A stretch of 64,000 nucleotides of DNA. It comes from Azadirachta indica. Lineage: Eukaryota > Streptophyta > Magnoliopsida > Sapindales > Meliaceae. Where the stretch lies: NCBI GenBank assembly GCA_022749755.1, contig CM040440.1:4177769-4241768 (forward strand), in the 5' to 3' direction. The translations under genes were made by a program, and so were the position numbers. Under the pieces are notes generated by a model. That model saw only the letters and a program-made list of their open reading frames with translations. It was not told the DNA's origin and did not search any database. Positions within the stretch are counted from its first letter, which is position 1. Every line of letters starts with the position of its first letter. Below, one piece after another: positions 12,196-23,673 of this stretch.

Positions 12196-14660
12196 TTTTG
12201 ACATATATACCCTTTTAAATAATATACATATATAATAATTTTGATTATATCAGCACAATAATCAATGAAAAATTAATAAATTATATTAGTATGTATATTA
12301 TTTATTTGTTTGATATATGTCTTTTAAAAAAATATTTCTTATTGATAATATAAAAATCAATAAAAATTAAATAAAACTAATAAGTCATATTGTAATATAG
12401 TTATGATTATGTAAATATATAAATTTGTTACAATACAATAATTCAAGTATAAAATAAATAGGATTCAGAAGAAAAGTAGAGTGGATTCACAATAGATAAG
12501 AGATAACTAAAAAATGATTAAATATAGTTTTAATTTTTTTAGGTAAATAAATTAATAAAATAGAAATATTTTTGAAAAATAAAAATATTAAATTATTTAT
12601 ACATTTGCTTACTTAAATTTAAGTTAAAATTTTTAAATTAATTATATTTAAATATTTTTAACAAGTATTCACATATAAGTTAAAAAATAAATAACTTTTA
12701 AACATATAAATAATTATATTTAAATTTAAGTTAAAAATACAAACATTGCATAGAAGAATATAAAAAATATTTATGCTATATTTAAAAAAAAAAGGTCTAG
12801 TCATTTTTCTAGTACCCCGTGTAGATACGTATTCAGAAGAAAATGACAGAATATAGACTTATTCGGAAAATGCAGAATACACACCCTGGATTCCTGCGGC
12901 TGCTAGGAATCCTTGGAAAAAATTATATAACCACTGCACTTTTTCATATTATATATAATTATTTTAAAGAAATTTTATTTTGTATACAAATAAATACTAA
13001 TAACTCCCTATAATTTTTAATAATACACATTTATTTCTTAAAAATCTTAATTACTGTACAAAAATCCTAATAACAGCTAACTTTCTTTCTTATTGCAAAA
13101 ACTAAATCTATTTAGTTTAGAGTTTTAGTATTTAAAAAATAAAAAACTAAATTATTTTATTAACTAATAGAGTCACATAACTAAATATAAATGCATCAAT
13201 ATTTATCTCTACATAATTAAAATATTAAAAAATAAATATATATGAATAATTAAAATTTACCGGGGCATTATTATAATTTGCTTGTACACAACTGAAACCT
13301 ATAAAGAATAAGCATATAATATTAGAAAATATAGGGGACTTTTTGAAACTTTCCTCCATTCCCAATCCTCGAAAAGACTCCCACAATTGCGTCCCGCGGA
13401 CTCTTGAGTCATACTATCACATCAAATAAAATTAATTTCCATTTTTGTCATTTTGTTTGTGTATAGTTAACACATCAAACTATTTTTACGTACCGTTAAT
13501 ATAATTTTACAATTATTTGGGATGTAAATGAAATTACCCACCCTCAACCCGGGAAAGCAATGGGGATCGTTGAATTTAATAAGCTGGCGCGCAACAATTT
13601 TCGTCGAACGCATGCCGCCCGTACTCTCCAGGTGCAGGTGGTATAAGTACTATTGTTTTATTATGACTACTTTAATTTTAGTTATTAATTATTTTATGAA
13701 TTCTTTGAAAGAATCTAAAGTATCCCAATTCAAAATCAGTACTACAGATTTACCATCTAGATTCAGTGCGCAAAATTTATATAATTTGATGATGGGACGT
13801 TCCATGCCGTTGATTATTTAAATCTTATAAATCAAGATATTAATAATTTCCAACAATTAAGGTAAAAGTTAGAATATAATATGCAACAAGAATGGGGATC
13901 CCTTTTATATTTTGTATTTTTTAGCGTACAGACAGACAGACAGACTATCTTACAACATATTTCATGGTACTCTTTTTCTTCAAAAACGTTTTTTTCTTTG
14001 CTTATTTTCTCTTTTTTGACTTATACTAACACAATTTTTTTTTTATTTTCAACAAAAGACCACAGCTTGGACTCGAAAATTTTATATCAAAGGCAGATGA
14101 TTCAGGCACAAAAAGTTTAATTATATAGAAAGAAATGTCAAAGGAGTATTGATTAAATCCTTCTTTTTCTATTACATTCTTGCAATCAGGTGAAAGAGAG
14201 GTTTAAAGATTAGAAAAGCGTGTATTTTATTGAGTGTTTGAAATTTACTGTAACATTGAACAGAGAAAGAAAAAAGGTTCGCGAATCAAGCCAATCGGAG
14301 AGGAATCCTGACAGACAAACGTGCAGCTTCGGGAAAACTGCTGCCCCTGCCTCTTCCCCTCTTCGTTTAGCAAAGCAACTAGCGTCACAATGACCTTTGA
14401 CCACTGGTTGTATCCAATGGCTAAATAATAACTACATATTTATTCAAATGAGGAGACTATTCGAATATGAATTTTTCGGGATTAAACACACACCAATAGT
14501 AGAGGGCCTATTCACTTTTTAACTCACCGACATGAGGTGATTTTATTTTACGGCAAATGAAGTCTAAATAGTGATTTTATTGAACAGTCATTTGATAACA
14601 CTTGCTTGGTCTACAGAAATTATGCAATGTGCAGAGAACAAGTACAAACACTAACACCTA

Positions 14661-14692
14661 GTGATGCAATGCAACGCGAAGTTGCCTATCAC
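14661..14692 (-). promoter_or_regulatory. Conserved 3'-flank hairpin element, TAT copy B
   Basis: Core GCAACGCGAAGTTGC flanked by GTGAT and ATCAC, about 150 bp past the copy B stop. Same organisation as the element after copy A, with a four-base difference in spacing on the left arm. Confidence 0.5.
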
Positions 14693-14780
14693 ATTTCACA
14701 TCCATCCCTTTCTCAATTTCAAGTAGAAATAAAGATGGGATTTTTATTTCATTTATCTAATAACTAGATAAGGAGCAGTA

Positions 14781-14802
14781 GATCAACGAGTCAATGTTGA
14801 TC
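14781..14802 (-). promoter_or_regulatory. 22-bp inverted repeat in 3' flank of TAT copy B
   Basis: GATCAA, ten bases, TTGATC, 37 bp beyond the stop codon. Arms and spacing are identical to those after copies A and C while the inner ten bases differ, so arm pairing may be what is kept. Confidence 0.45.
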
Positions 14803-14838
14803 GCCATACTCGACTTCATAACTTTCATATAACTGATC

Positions 14839-17800
14839 TTACTGCTTCTTAGCATGCCTCTCATAAAAGGCTTTAATCCTCCCAAGGCCTTCTTCAAGAG
14901 CTGAAGGTTCAATGGCAAATGTTATGCGGAGCCAGTTTTTCAACCCCACAGTCGACCCTGCAATAGTTGCTATGTTATATAATTCTATTACATGGTTCAA
15001 TTTTCTCCAAGTATCCGTTTCAACTAAGTAACCAGATTCAAAAAGGTGCAGAGGAATGAGGAAGTGTCATTAAGCTAAACTCAAGATTTTGTAATCGTAC
15101 CTGGCAAAACTATGACTGATTCCTCTTTAGCAAGCTTGAGAGAGAATTCTATGTCACTGTTGATGCCTTCCAACGTTGATAGGTTCAGCTTCACCTACAA
15201 TATAATAAATATACACATTCATTTTCTGAAGCACAATAATACAATCATATCTAATGCCCTTACCATTGTAAACATGGAACCTTCCGGTTTGTTTGGGCAA
15301 GTTATGCAAGGGATCTCGTTAATTTTATTATAGCATATGTCTGCAGCCTCTCTCAGTATTTCAATGATTTTTGAAAAGAAATCCTCTTTTGTTTTCTCAA
15401 GGATTTTAGGAACTGCTCCCTGATACATAAAGCACATAGTTAGTTACATTTCAAATGGAAAATTAAGACAATCCGCTATGAAAAGTTAAAGAGTCAATAT
15501 TCTTCCAACACACATATATAAGCAAATTAAATCTTGCTATCTTCTTTACGAATATTTTATAGTAACAGAGCTCACTGGTCTTGCTGTTGTGACATGATTA
15601 AGAAACCGTCTGAAAGAGTTCATATGTGTAAAGAAATATAGGAATTAATTTCACAATTCTGTAAAATTCAATTGATGAAACAGGGAACATATTGGGAGTA
15701 GAATTGGGGAACATATTAGGAGCTTAAGCCATAGGACTTCTACTATGTACTAAAGTAGAAAGCTTAACAGTCATATTTTCCAGAAACCGGTATTTTCTCT
15801 GTCCATAACAGACTCAATGACTTAGCCTTTAGGGTCAACAGGCCCAAAATTATGCAGGACCAATTTTCTTAGAAGTTCAGGATGAATTTTTTTAAATCTT
15901 GCAGGCACTCAAAAATGAAAAAAGTGTTGTTCTGTTTCAATATAGCTACATTCTTCAACGCAAGCACCATGAATCACAAACCTGAATAAAGGTTGGAGGA
16001 TCAGAGGAGATATTGAGACAGGCCTTAATGGAATCAACAATCTGATGAGCCCAAAACAAAAAACTTATCAGATCATAGTCGTGGTTTACAAAAGCAGTAT
16101 AGGAGCTTTAACATAAAATATATAATCATCAATTCACATCTATAGAAAGAGTGAAAGAAACCAACCCCTGTGTTTTGAAGGACGCCATTTGGATCATTTG
16201 TCACGAGCCAACCAAGCCGCCAACCAGGAACTATCCATCTCTTTGATATAGATCCAAGACTAAGGACAGGCACAATTGACCCAAACACTCCCATTGGTAC
16301 AAAAGGAGTATTCCCATAAGTCAGATGATCATAAACCTCATCAGCAATTACCATAATCCCAAGCTTTCTCGCGGTCTCTGCAATCTAATATTCAACAAAT
16401 GTTGTAACAAAAGGTTTAGAATGACTGATTAACCAAGGATAACAAATTTAAAATTTTGTAACTATAGGCTAAGCCTAGAATAAAAGTAGTTAAATAATAG
16501 TTATAATTAACGTGTACATGTAGGCGATAGAGAAAGTGGACTGGTTCCGGTTTATGATTTTTCTGAATTCTATATTATCATTCTCCAAGATGTCACATTG
16601 CCAAATAAAAGCAATCCACATTAAATTAGTTCAATCATGGTCTACTGGGATTAACACAAAGGAAAAAGTGAAAAGAAAGACAATGAAAGAAGATATTAAG
16701 GGAAAACAAAGAAAAGTAGTTTAGCTGACCCTCTGCAAATGTTGATAAGTATATACATTTCCACAAGGATTGCCAGGGTTAATGATAACCATGGCAACAG
16801 TATTCTTATCAGCCAGAGCTTCCACTCCATCAAGATCAACCTCCCAACCCTTTTCTGGAAGAAGATCAAAATGTCGAGCTTCAAGATGGTCATATTGCGC
16901 ACGAGCTTCATAGTACGGGAAGCCTGGTCTTGGAAGCAGTATGTTGGCACCGGGGCGAGCAAGAACGGTTAATACGACCTCAATCGCTTGTGTGCATCCA
17001 AGTGTAAGATAAACATCATCTGGTGATAACTTGTATGGGAGGTCACGATTAAGATAATCTGCAATAGCCCTGTCAAAAAGTTCAAACAGTATGAAATAAG
17101 CATGAAAATTTATACAAAAGTGAACAGATCGTGCATTTTATTCTATTTTTTTTTTTCTGATAATGAGCCTAACCACAAAGATTGCAGTTGCTTATAAGCA
17201 ATTCAAACTCGGTTTGATCTCAACCTTTCACTTCTCTTAGTCATTACATCTTCCATATCAATAATGGCATTATTAAATGTCTGATGAATAAAATACAGTA
17301 GTGCAGTGAGTATTTTCTCATATGATATGCATGCTTTTCACATCATCCCAAGAATAATACAAAAGATTACTTGGAAAATAAGACATTACTTCAATTTTAG
17401 TTCTTCGATCTCATTCTTTGATGTTCAATGATAACAACAGACTTAATTGGTTAAATGCTCTACTTTTTAAAACTTTTAACCTTCACTTGCCAACAACACT
17501 GATCCAGAGACAGTCATGAAAAGAAAAGACCGAACAAATATGCGGAGGGGAAAAGAAGGTGAATCGATAAATTATGGATGAACTTTCTCGCTTCAGAACT
17601 AAAAGTCAGAGAGAAAATAATACTCCATAAGCATACTGCCTCAGTTAGAGAATAAAAAATACAAAGGCACAACCAATTATCTTTCTAATTATAATTAAAA
17701 ATGTTGTCTTTGCAATGGACCAATACTCCTCTTCGATTAAATTATTATTATTATTAAATTTTTTATAACGCACGCTGGTGTTGGACTTTTGTTTTGGGGT

Positions 17801-18186
17801 CTTTCACAGAAGATTCTAAAGCAAAAATTCCCCAAATCTGTTTCCGTTTCTTTTTACCCGATTCAGCAAGTTTTACCTTTTTATCATAAAAATGCCAACT
17901 TTAGACCAGTTTACCTTCTAGCAGGGAGAATCCCAACAGTGGGTGCATAAGAATTATACTTAGCGGACTGGAGGGCATCAACTATGGCATCTACGGCAGC
18001 AGCGGTGGTACGAAAGCAGGGAAAAGCAGATGGGTCGCCATGGCCGAGACGAATAACAGGTCTTGGGTCGTCTTGGTTGAGATTTCCAAGTACAGAGTAA
18101 AGAACACCTCGAACTGTAACAGCAGAAGCGGCATTCAGAACTTCGTTGGCCTGAAAGCCCCATTTCTCTGCAGTTCCATTTTCCAT
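14839..18186 (-). CDS. Tyrosine aminotransferase-like protein, copy B (intact)
   Basis: 419-residue TAT/NAAT-family aminotransferase. Exons: 17915-18186, 16730-17069, 16166-16384, 15982-16041, 15264-15419, 15101-15194, 14839-14957 (272, 340, 219, 60, 156, 94 and 119 nt, the array's standard lengths). All introns are GT-AG. Residues: RPGFPYYEA near 140, NPGNPCG at 188-194, ADEVY with the cofactor-contact Asp and Tyr at about 219 and 222, PLP lysine in SISKRW at 252, substrate-carboxylate arginine in NWLR at about 391. The start is the MENG ATG shared with C-G; the frame extends upstream to 18249, but from a GTG. Ends HAKKQ. No signal or transit peptide, so cytosolic. Substrate unproven; tyrosine is the family's usual one. 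Confidence 0.92.
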
Positions 18187-18929
18187 TTCTGCGAGATTTT
18201 GTTGAAGTGGTAGTGAAGTGTGAGGTGTAACTGGAACTGACACTGACACACACTGAAATTGGTATATGAAGCCGAATTATGACGCCCTCATTTTCTGAAA
18301 CTCGAATCAGGAAATGAGATTTTTCCATTTTTAATCGTATGGTTTTCTGACGCGTACGTTAGCAGTAGTGCAACACAAACTTTAAACAGCCTATGCATGT
18401 ACAAAGAAAAAAAAAATCATATATATATATATATATTAATTACTTTAAAACAGAAATGGATCCTTTATTTAATTTTAAACTGTATTAACAACAATATTTA
18501 GTGAAATTGTATTGAACATTTAAGTATTCTTTATTACTGTAATTGTAAAATTTTGTTAAAACAAATGGTTTTAAATTTAATCCAGTCAGAGACGTGAAAC
18601 TATTGAGAATGATTTAGGCAGTTTGATACGTAACAAATTTAAATTTAAATTAGCAATAATTGTATTATTGTTTGGGATTGCCAAAATAAGACATAAACAA
18701 AATCATATTAATAATTGTAATAGTTGTAATAGTAGAAACACAAAGTCAGAAATGGACTCGTTTAAAGGCCAAGAAGTTTATATAGTAATAACAGTGCAAT
18801 CATAGGATAGGAAGATATTAGTTCACATTTATTATATATTATTTCTTCTATTTTAATTATTATTATTATTTCAATTGTATAGGGCTTATTTGCTTATTGG
18901 CAATGCAATAGCCTATAGGCAAGCTTATG
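18187..18929. other. Upstream flank of TAT copy B
   Basis: Presumed promoter and leader of copy B on the minus strand, with an (AT)n run at 18419-18437. Otherwise AT-rich with no recognised feature up to the decayed copy that starts near 18930. Confidence 0.5.
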
Positions 18930-19740
18930 ACTGCCACAAAATGCTCTTCATTTGTTCTCATAAACCATCTTCAAGAGCTGAAGTATCCATCTCAAAGTTA
19001 TTATTCGGATTTCATGTTCCAATATTCCCAATGCTATCCTTGTAATAAATTTTATTATTAGAGATTACAGAAGGGTTATTTGTCTATAATTAAAACTTTA
19101 AAATAAAATCATATTTTATTAAAATCATAGAGGGTTTAATGAAATTTTGCTTAAAAAAATTCTCCATAAGTGTTGTATATGTGTCATTTCCCCAAAATAT
19201 AATATAAGGGAGGTAATTATTGAATGCAAAAAAATGGGAGACTAATCTGTAATTTTATAAAATATTTAAGGACCGTCTGCTATTATCTAACCTTAATTAA
19301 AGAAATTTTGTACAATAACTGGTAATATATATATGACTGATTTCTCCTTAATCAGTTGAAGACAGAATTTATTAATGTTTAGTCCAAATTTATATGTTAC
19401 AAAAAGTTGAGTAAATAGACATAACATAACCTAATCTAACCTATTAATTTTACAAACAAGTTTTTGATCGTGATAGAGGAAAAAGCACTGATTTATGAAG
19501 GATGGGGATGCCATTGGAAGGAATCAATTGTCAATATCCAAACTAGACCAAACCAAACCAAATCAAACCAAGCCGCCAATCAGCAACTATGTATCCAAAT
19601 TCTAATGCAATTACAGCGACAATTGAATTCACTCAGCACAGTCCACTCCCATTGCTATACTTGGTACACTATACAATGACTAATCCTAAATGGGTTATTC
19701 TTTTCCATTGCATCACCCATTACCATATTATAATATTTAT
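18930..19740 (-). pseudogene. Highly decayed TAT relic (ninth copy)
   Basis: Three degraded stretches match the exons of the neighbouring genes in the right order and orientation. Positions 18930-19042 resemble exon 7 (plus-strand CATCTTCAAGAGCTGAAG, then a CCCAATGCTATCCTTG tail like the exon 7 acceptor end). Positions 19333-19385 resemble exon 6 (ACTGATTTCTCCTTAATCAG). Positions 19492-19735 resemble exon 3 (ACCAAGCCGCCAATCAGCAA, then CGACAATTGA, CACTCCCATTG and ATTACCATA). Many substitutions and indels; exons 1, 2, 4 and 5 were not found. It sits between copies B and C and shows that the array once held at least nine members. Confidence 0.7.
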
Positions 19741-20196
19741 ATGAAAGAAATTAAAGCCACTAATTTACTGTGATCACAGGTTTAAAAATGTCAAGTTATA
19801 AGCCTAATCACCCTATTTTGTAGCTAAAGTAGCATAAATGGAATTGGGGTTATACATATTACATATTACGTAATTTTAAGTTTTTAGCGGTGCCTTGTTA
19901 ATGAATGGGGGTACTGTTACTGTGAAGAAATATCACTCTCCGTTGATAAGCTCAGCAGGCCTTTTTAGTATTGGATCAAAGGCCCAATAATAATAGCAAT
20001 ACGGCACCCTCGTTAAGCTTATTGGGCCCTCATTAATATTATCGTCTAAGAAAGCGAAGGCTGCACGGAACACGGACTGAAAACAAATATCACACATAAA
20101 AGAGTGCGGGCTCCTAATGTCCCAGAACATCTATATCCTACGTCTTCTGCAACGGCTCAAAGAGCAGCACAACACAAGCAGTTACATGACAGCTTT

Positions 20197-20224
20197 GTGA
20201 TCCAACGAGAAGTTGCCTATCACC
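20197..20224 (-). promoter_or_regulatory. Conserved 3'-flank hairpin element, TAT copy C
   Basis: GTGAT, core CCAACGAGAAGTTGC, then ATCACC: about 135 bp beyond the stop, with the same paired ends and inner CAAC/GTTG arms as in copies A, B and D. Confidence 0.5.
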
Positions 20225-20315
20225 TCCACTCCCATGTCATCTTATTTTTAATTCTTAATGTTTTTGATTTGATTGAATCTCACATTTAAAGCACCAACAC
20301 TTAAATGGAGCATGA

Positions 20316-20337
20316 GATCAACGCGCTGCTGTTGATC
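20316..20337 (-). promoter_or_regulatory. 22-bp inverted repeat in 3' flank of TAT copy C
   Basis: GATCAA, ten bases, TTGATC, 19 bp past the stop codon. It is preceded by CATGA as after copy A, so the two flanks are clearly homologous. Confidence 0.45.
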
Positions 20338-20355
20338 ATATTTTCATATACTATC

Positions 20356-22629
20356 TTATTTTTTCTTGGCATGCTTCTCACAGAAAGCTTTTATCCTTCC
20401 AAGGCCTTCTTCAAGTACTGAAGGTTCAATGGCAAAAGTTATCCGGAGCCAATTTTTCATTCCCACAGCTATTCCTGCATGTATCATAATTTGTCATTGT
20501 AACAATCAAAATCCAATCCTTTGCCAAATAAAATTGGGATTTCAATTTACCAGGCAAAACAATGACTGATTCCTCTTTAACAAGCTGAATAGCGAATTCC
20601 ATGTCGTCATTAATGTCTTCCAACTGCGATAAGTCTAGTTTTACCTGCACAGTGAGTCTATAACTAAGAACAGATACGTCCATTTTCTGAAGCAAGGATA
20701 ATATGATTAAATATATATGCTTTACCATCACAAACATAGACCCCTCTGGTTTCTTTGGGCAAGTTATGCAAGGAATCTCTTTAATTTTATCCTGGCATAC
20801 GTCTGCAGCCTCTCTAATTATGTCAGTGATTTTGGAAAAGAAATCCTCCTTTGTTTTCTCAATGATGTGAGGAACAGCCCCCTGATGCATATAGAACATA
20901 GTTATACTGTCAAGATGAAAATTGAGAGAATCGGACATGAAAACTAGAAAGATCTCTTTGTCTTTTGCATCAACATAGAAGGGCGAACCACACTATTACC
21001 CGTTGTATACTGTACTCTAATGGAAGTCATCAATGTTGCCGTAAGGCATTTTCAAGAAACTCTATTTTGCAATAAAAAGATTCACGGTAAGTGAAAAAAA
21101 AAAAAGAAAAAATAATTTTACAACGTAAAAAAATTCAGCGAATGTAACTGGAAACTCTTGCGCAGAATCTTAAGATGCCCCAGGGGAAGACATTGGAATA
21201 TTTTAGGAGTTCAAGCCAATTATATGGAACTCTTGCTCTTGCCTACTTTGATCAATTTTGACAGTACTTTTCGGTTTAGGCCCAATTTGTTATTTAGGTT
21301 AAATATTGTCCAGAAGTTGAGGATGTAAAAAAGGCAATTGAAAGATGAAAACGTATTGATCTTTGCAATATATTTACGTTCTTCTCAAAAAGAAAAATAA
21401 TTTAAATAAGCACAAACCTGAATGAAGGTTGCAGGGGCAGAGGTAATATTAAGAAAGCCCTTAATGCAATCAACAACCTGAGTAAGTGCCAAAAAAGGAA
21501 AAAACATCTCATGATCATGAATGTTATTGGTTTACAACACTCCTATAAGTGTCCTAACAAAAGAACATAATCATCAATCCAGCATTTTATGAGAGAGAGG
21601 AGAGAAACCAACCCCAGATTTTTGTAGAATGCCATTGGGATCACTTGTCACAAGCCAACCGAGTCGCCAACCGGGAACTATCCATCTTTTTGATATAGAT
21701 CCAAGTGTAATGACAGGAACGATTGATCCAAATACTCCCATGCGCACATAAGGCGTACTTCCAAATGTGAGATGGTCATAAACTTCATCAGCAATTACCA
21801 TAATCCCAAGCTTTCTAGCCATCTCTGCAATCTGATGGTCAACAAATCAACAATAATACTGATATTGCTGAAAAGCTTAAGAACCACCTATTTGCCTCAG
21901 AAAACAACGCACCTTCTGCAAATGTTGGTGAGTGAAGACATTTCCACAAGGATTGCCAGGGTTCACGATCACCATGGCAACAGTATTCTCATCTGCAATA
22001 GCTTCCAGTGCATCAAGATCAACCTCCCAACCCTCTTCTGGAATAAGATCAAAATGACGAAATTCAAGATGGCTATGTCTCGCGCGAGCTTCATAGAGTG
22101 GATAACCAGGTCTAGGAAGCAAAATATTGCCACCCGGGCGGGCTAGGGCTGTTATTATAACTTCAATACCGTGCTTGCATCCAGATGTAAGATAAACATC
22201 ATCCGGAGATAACTTGTATGGAAGGTCACGGTTGAGATAATCTACAACAGCCCTGTAAGAATTTTACATCCAATAATCAATTACAAAACTACATGCGAAT
22301 GTGACAGCCTAAACAAAAAAAAAAAAAAAGCAGATTGTCTTAGAATTGCAATAGCACCTTCTAGCAGGGAGAAGGCCAACAGTGGGTGCATAGCAATTGT
22401 AGTTAGCTGATCGGACGGCATCAACAATAGCATCTTCAGCTAGAGGAGTAACACGGAAGCAGGAAAAGGCAGAGGGGTCGCCGTTGCCTAGAGGAATTGT
22501 TGGTCTTGGGTCATTTTTGTTTAGACTCTCCTTCAAAGTGGTGACTACACGTCGAATTGTAATGGTGGGTGAAGTGTTAAGCGTTTGCTTAACTTCAAAA
22601 CCCCAATTCTTCGCTGCTCCGTTTTCCAT
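20356..22629 (-). CDS. Tyrosine aminotransferase-like protein, copy C (intact)
   Basis: 419-residue TAT/NAAT-family protein. Exons: 22358-22629, 21913-22252, 21613-21831, 21418-21477, 20726-20881, 20551-20644, 20356-20474, all of standard length with GT-AG introns. It keeps GNGDPSAF in exon 1, [10 protein letters not shown] and NPGNPCG in exon 2, ADEVYDH and the SISKRW lysine (about 252) in exon 3, and [11 protein letters not shown] in exon 7; it ends HAKKK. Two departures from the array consensus are GNGDP (usually GHGDP or GYGDP) and YVRMG (usually Y/FVPMG). The start is the MENG ATG. Cytosolic type, predicted active, substrate unproven. Confidence 0.92.
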
Positions 22630-23673
22630 GATTAAGCAGAAACAGAGCAACTATATATCTGTAATGAAAGAAGCCATACATTACAGGCTAAATATGGGTC
22701 AAAATTACTGTTTACACCCTTTTTCGGCAGCATCCCAAGGAAAGCGAATAAAATGCAGAATAACAGGTCCTTTATCTCTTCTCCTGCTTTTAGTGGAAAA
22801 GATACATCTAGAATGCAAAATACTGTCATAATTCACCTATCTGTTGTAATCACTAATATTAACAATCATTTCTAAAATAATATAAAAACAATGCATACGT
22901 TAATTCTTAAAATTTAATATTACATTAATAAATCTGGTACTCATCTATATATTCTTTTTTTTTTAATAAATACTGAAAGAAAATGATTATAAGGTGCGGG
23001 ATAATATTGTGTGCTTTTTTTTTCTCTTTTAAATGTAAGGTTAGAATTTTAATAAGCAATGTAAATTTATCATAATTTTACAAATTATGTTAAAAGAATA
23101 ATGTTTCTGATACAATAAACATAAACATTGCCCTTATATAGTCAACAAAACTTGTTATTATGTATGCATTGTTTATATAAATTTATTTAGAAATTATTAT
23201 TAACATTGGTGGTAATAATTATTGTGTGGCCGCGTATCGAAATATTATTAATCAGTTTGACTATAATTATCGAATAATTGACCAAAGATTGCATGATATG
23301 CTCCTGTATCTTGTAAAATTTCTATTTGACTAGATCATTATTCATTTGATAACAGAATTTAGATATATAAAAACAATTAAGTATTTATTACACAGAGTTT
23401 GTATGATAGAATATTCTACAGAAGAAAATTGAACACAAAAAATTATGAGAATAACAAGCCGTAACATCTGTGACCCAACGCGAAGTTGCAGATCACCAGC
23501 CCCACTTTGATTTCCTTGATTGAATCGAAAACACATCAAAACAGGGGATATTATTTCTAAACTCACTGGCAACTCCAGTTGATATTGTGACGTCAGAGCA
23601 AAGTGTTCAGATGAAGCAGGAAAACAACGGTTGTTGTTAATCCCTACACTCAATCTCAGAACTTTATACAGAT
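22630..23673. other. Intergenic region between TAT copies C and D
   Basis: Promoter side of copy C followed by AT-rich DNA without recognised genes. The part from about 23440 is the presumed 3' UTR of copy D and includes the hairpin element at 23470-23497. Confidence 0.5.
23470..23497 (-). promoter_or_regulatory. Conserved 3'-flank hairpin element, TAT copy D
   Basis: GTGA then CCCAACGCGAAGTTGC and GATCACC, about 177 bp past the copy D stop. The inner core is identical to that after copy B. Retained although copy D carries a premature stop, so D was probably lost recently. Confidence 0.5.

Larger units (their letters stand above)
11393..14838. other. Intergenic region between TAT copies A and B
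   Basis: About 3.4 kb of very AT-rich DNA. Apart from the presumed promoter of copy A (11393-11640), the MITE at 11939-12195, a short CAGA repeat near 13926-13941 and the 3' flank of copy B (about 14660-14838), nothing was recognised. A 97-codon open frame at 13528 has no motif or splice context and was rejected. Confidence 0.55.
19741..20355. other. Intergenic region and 3' flank of TAT copy C
   Basis: About 450 bases without a recognised feature, then the presumed 3' UTR of copy C with two inverted-repeat elements at 20197-20224 and 20316-20337. Confidence 0.5.

Noticed and set aside
13528..13821. 97-codon open frame between TAT copies A and B
   Set aside because: No recognisable motif, no splice context, unlike any neighbour.
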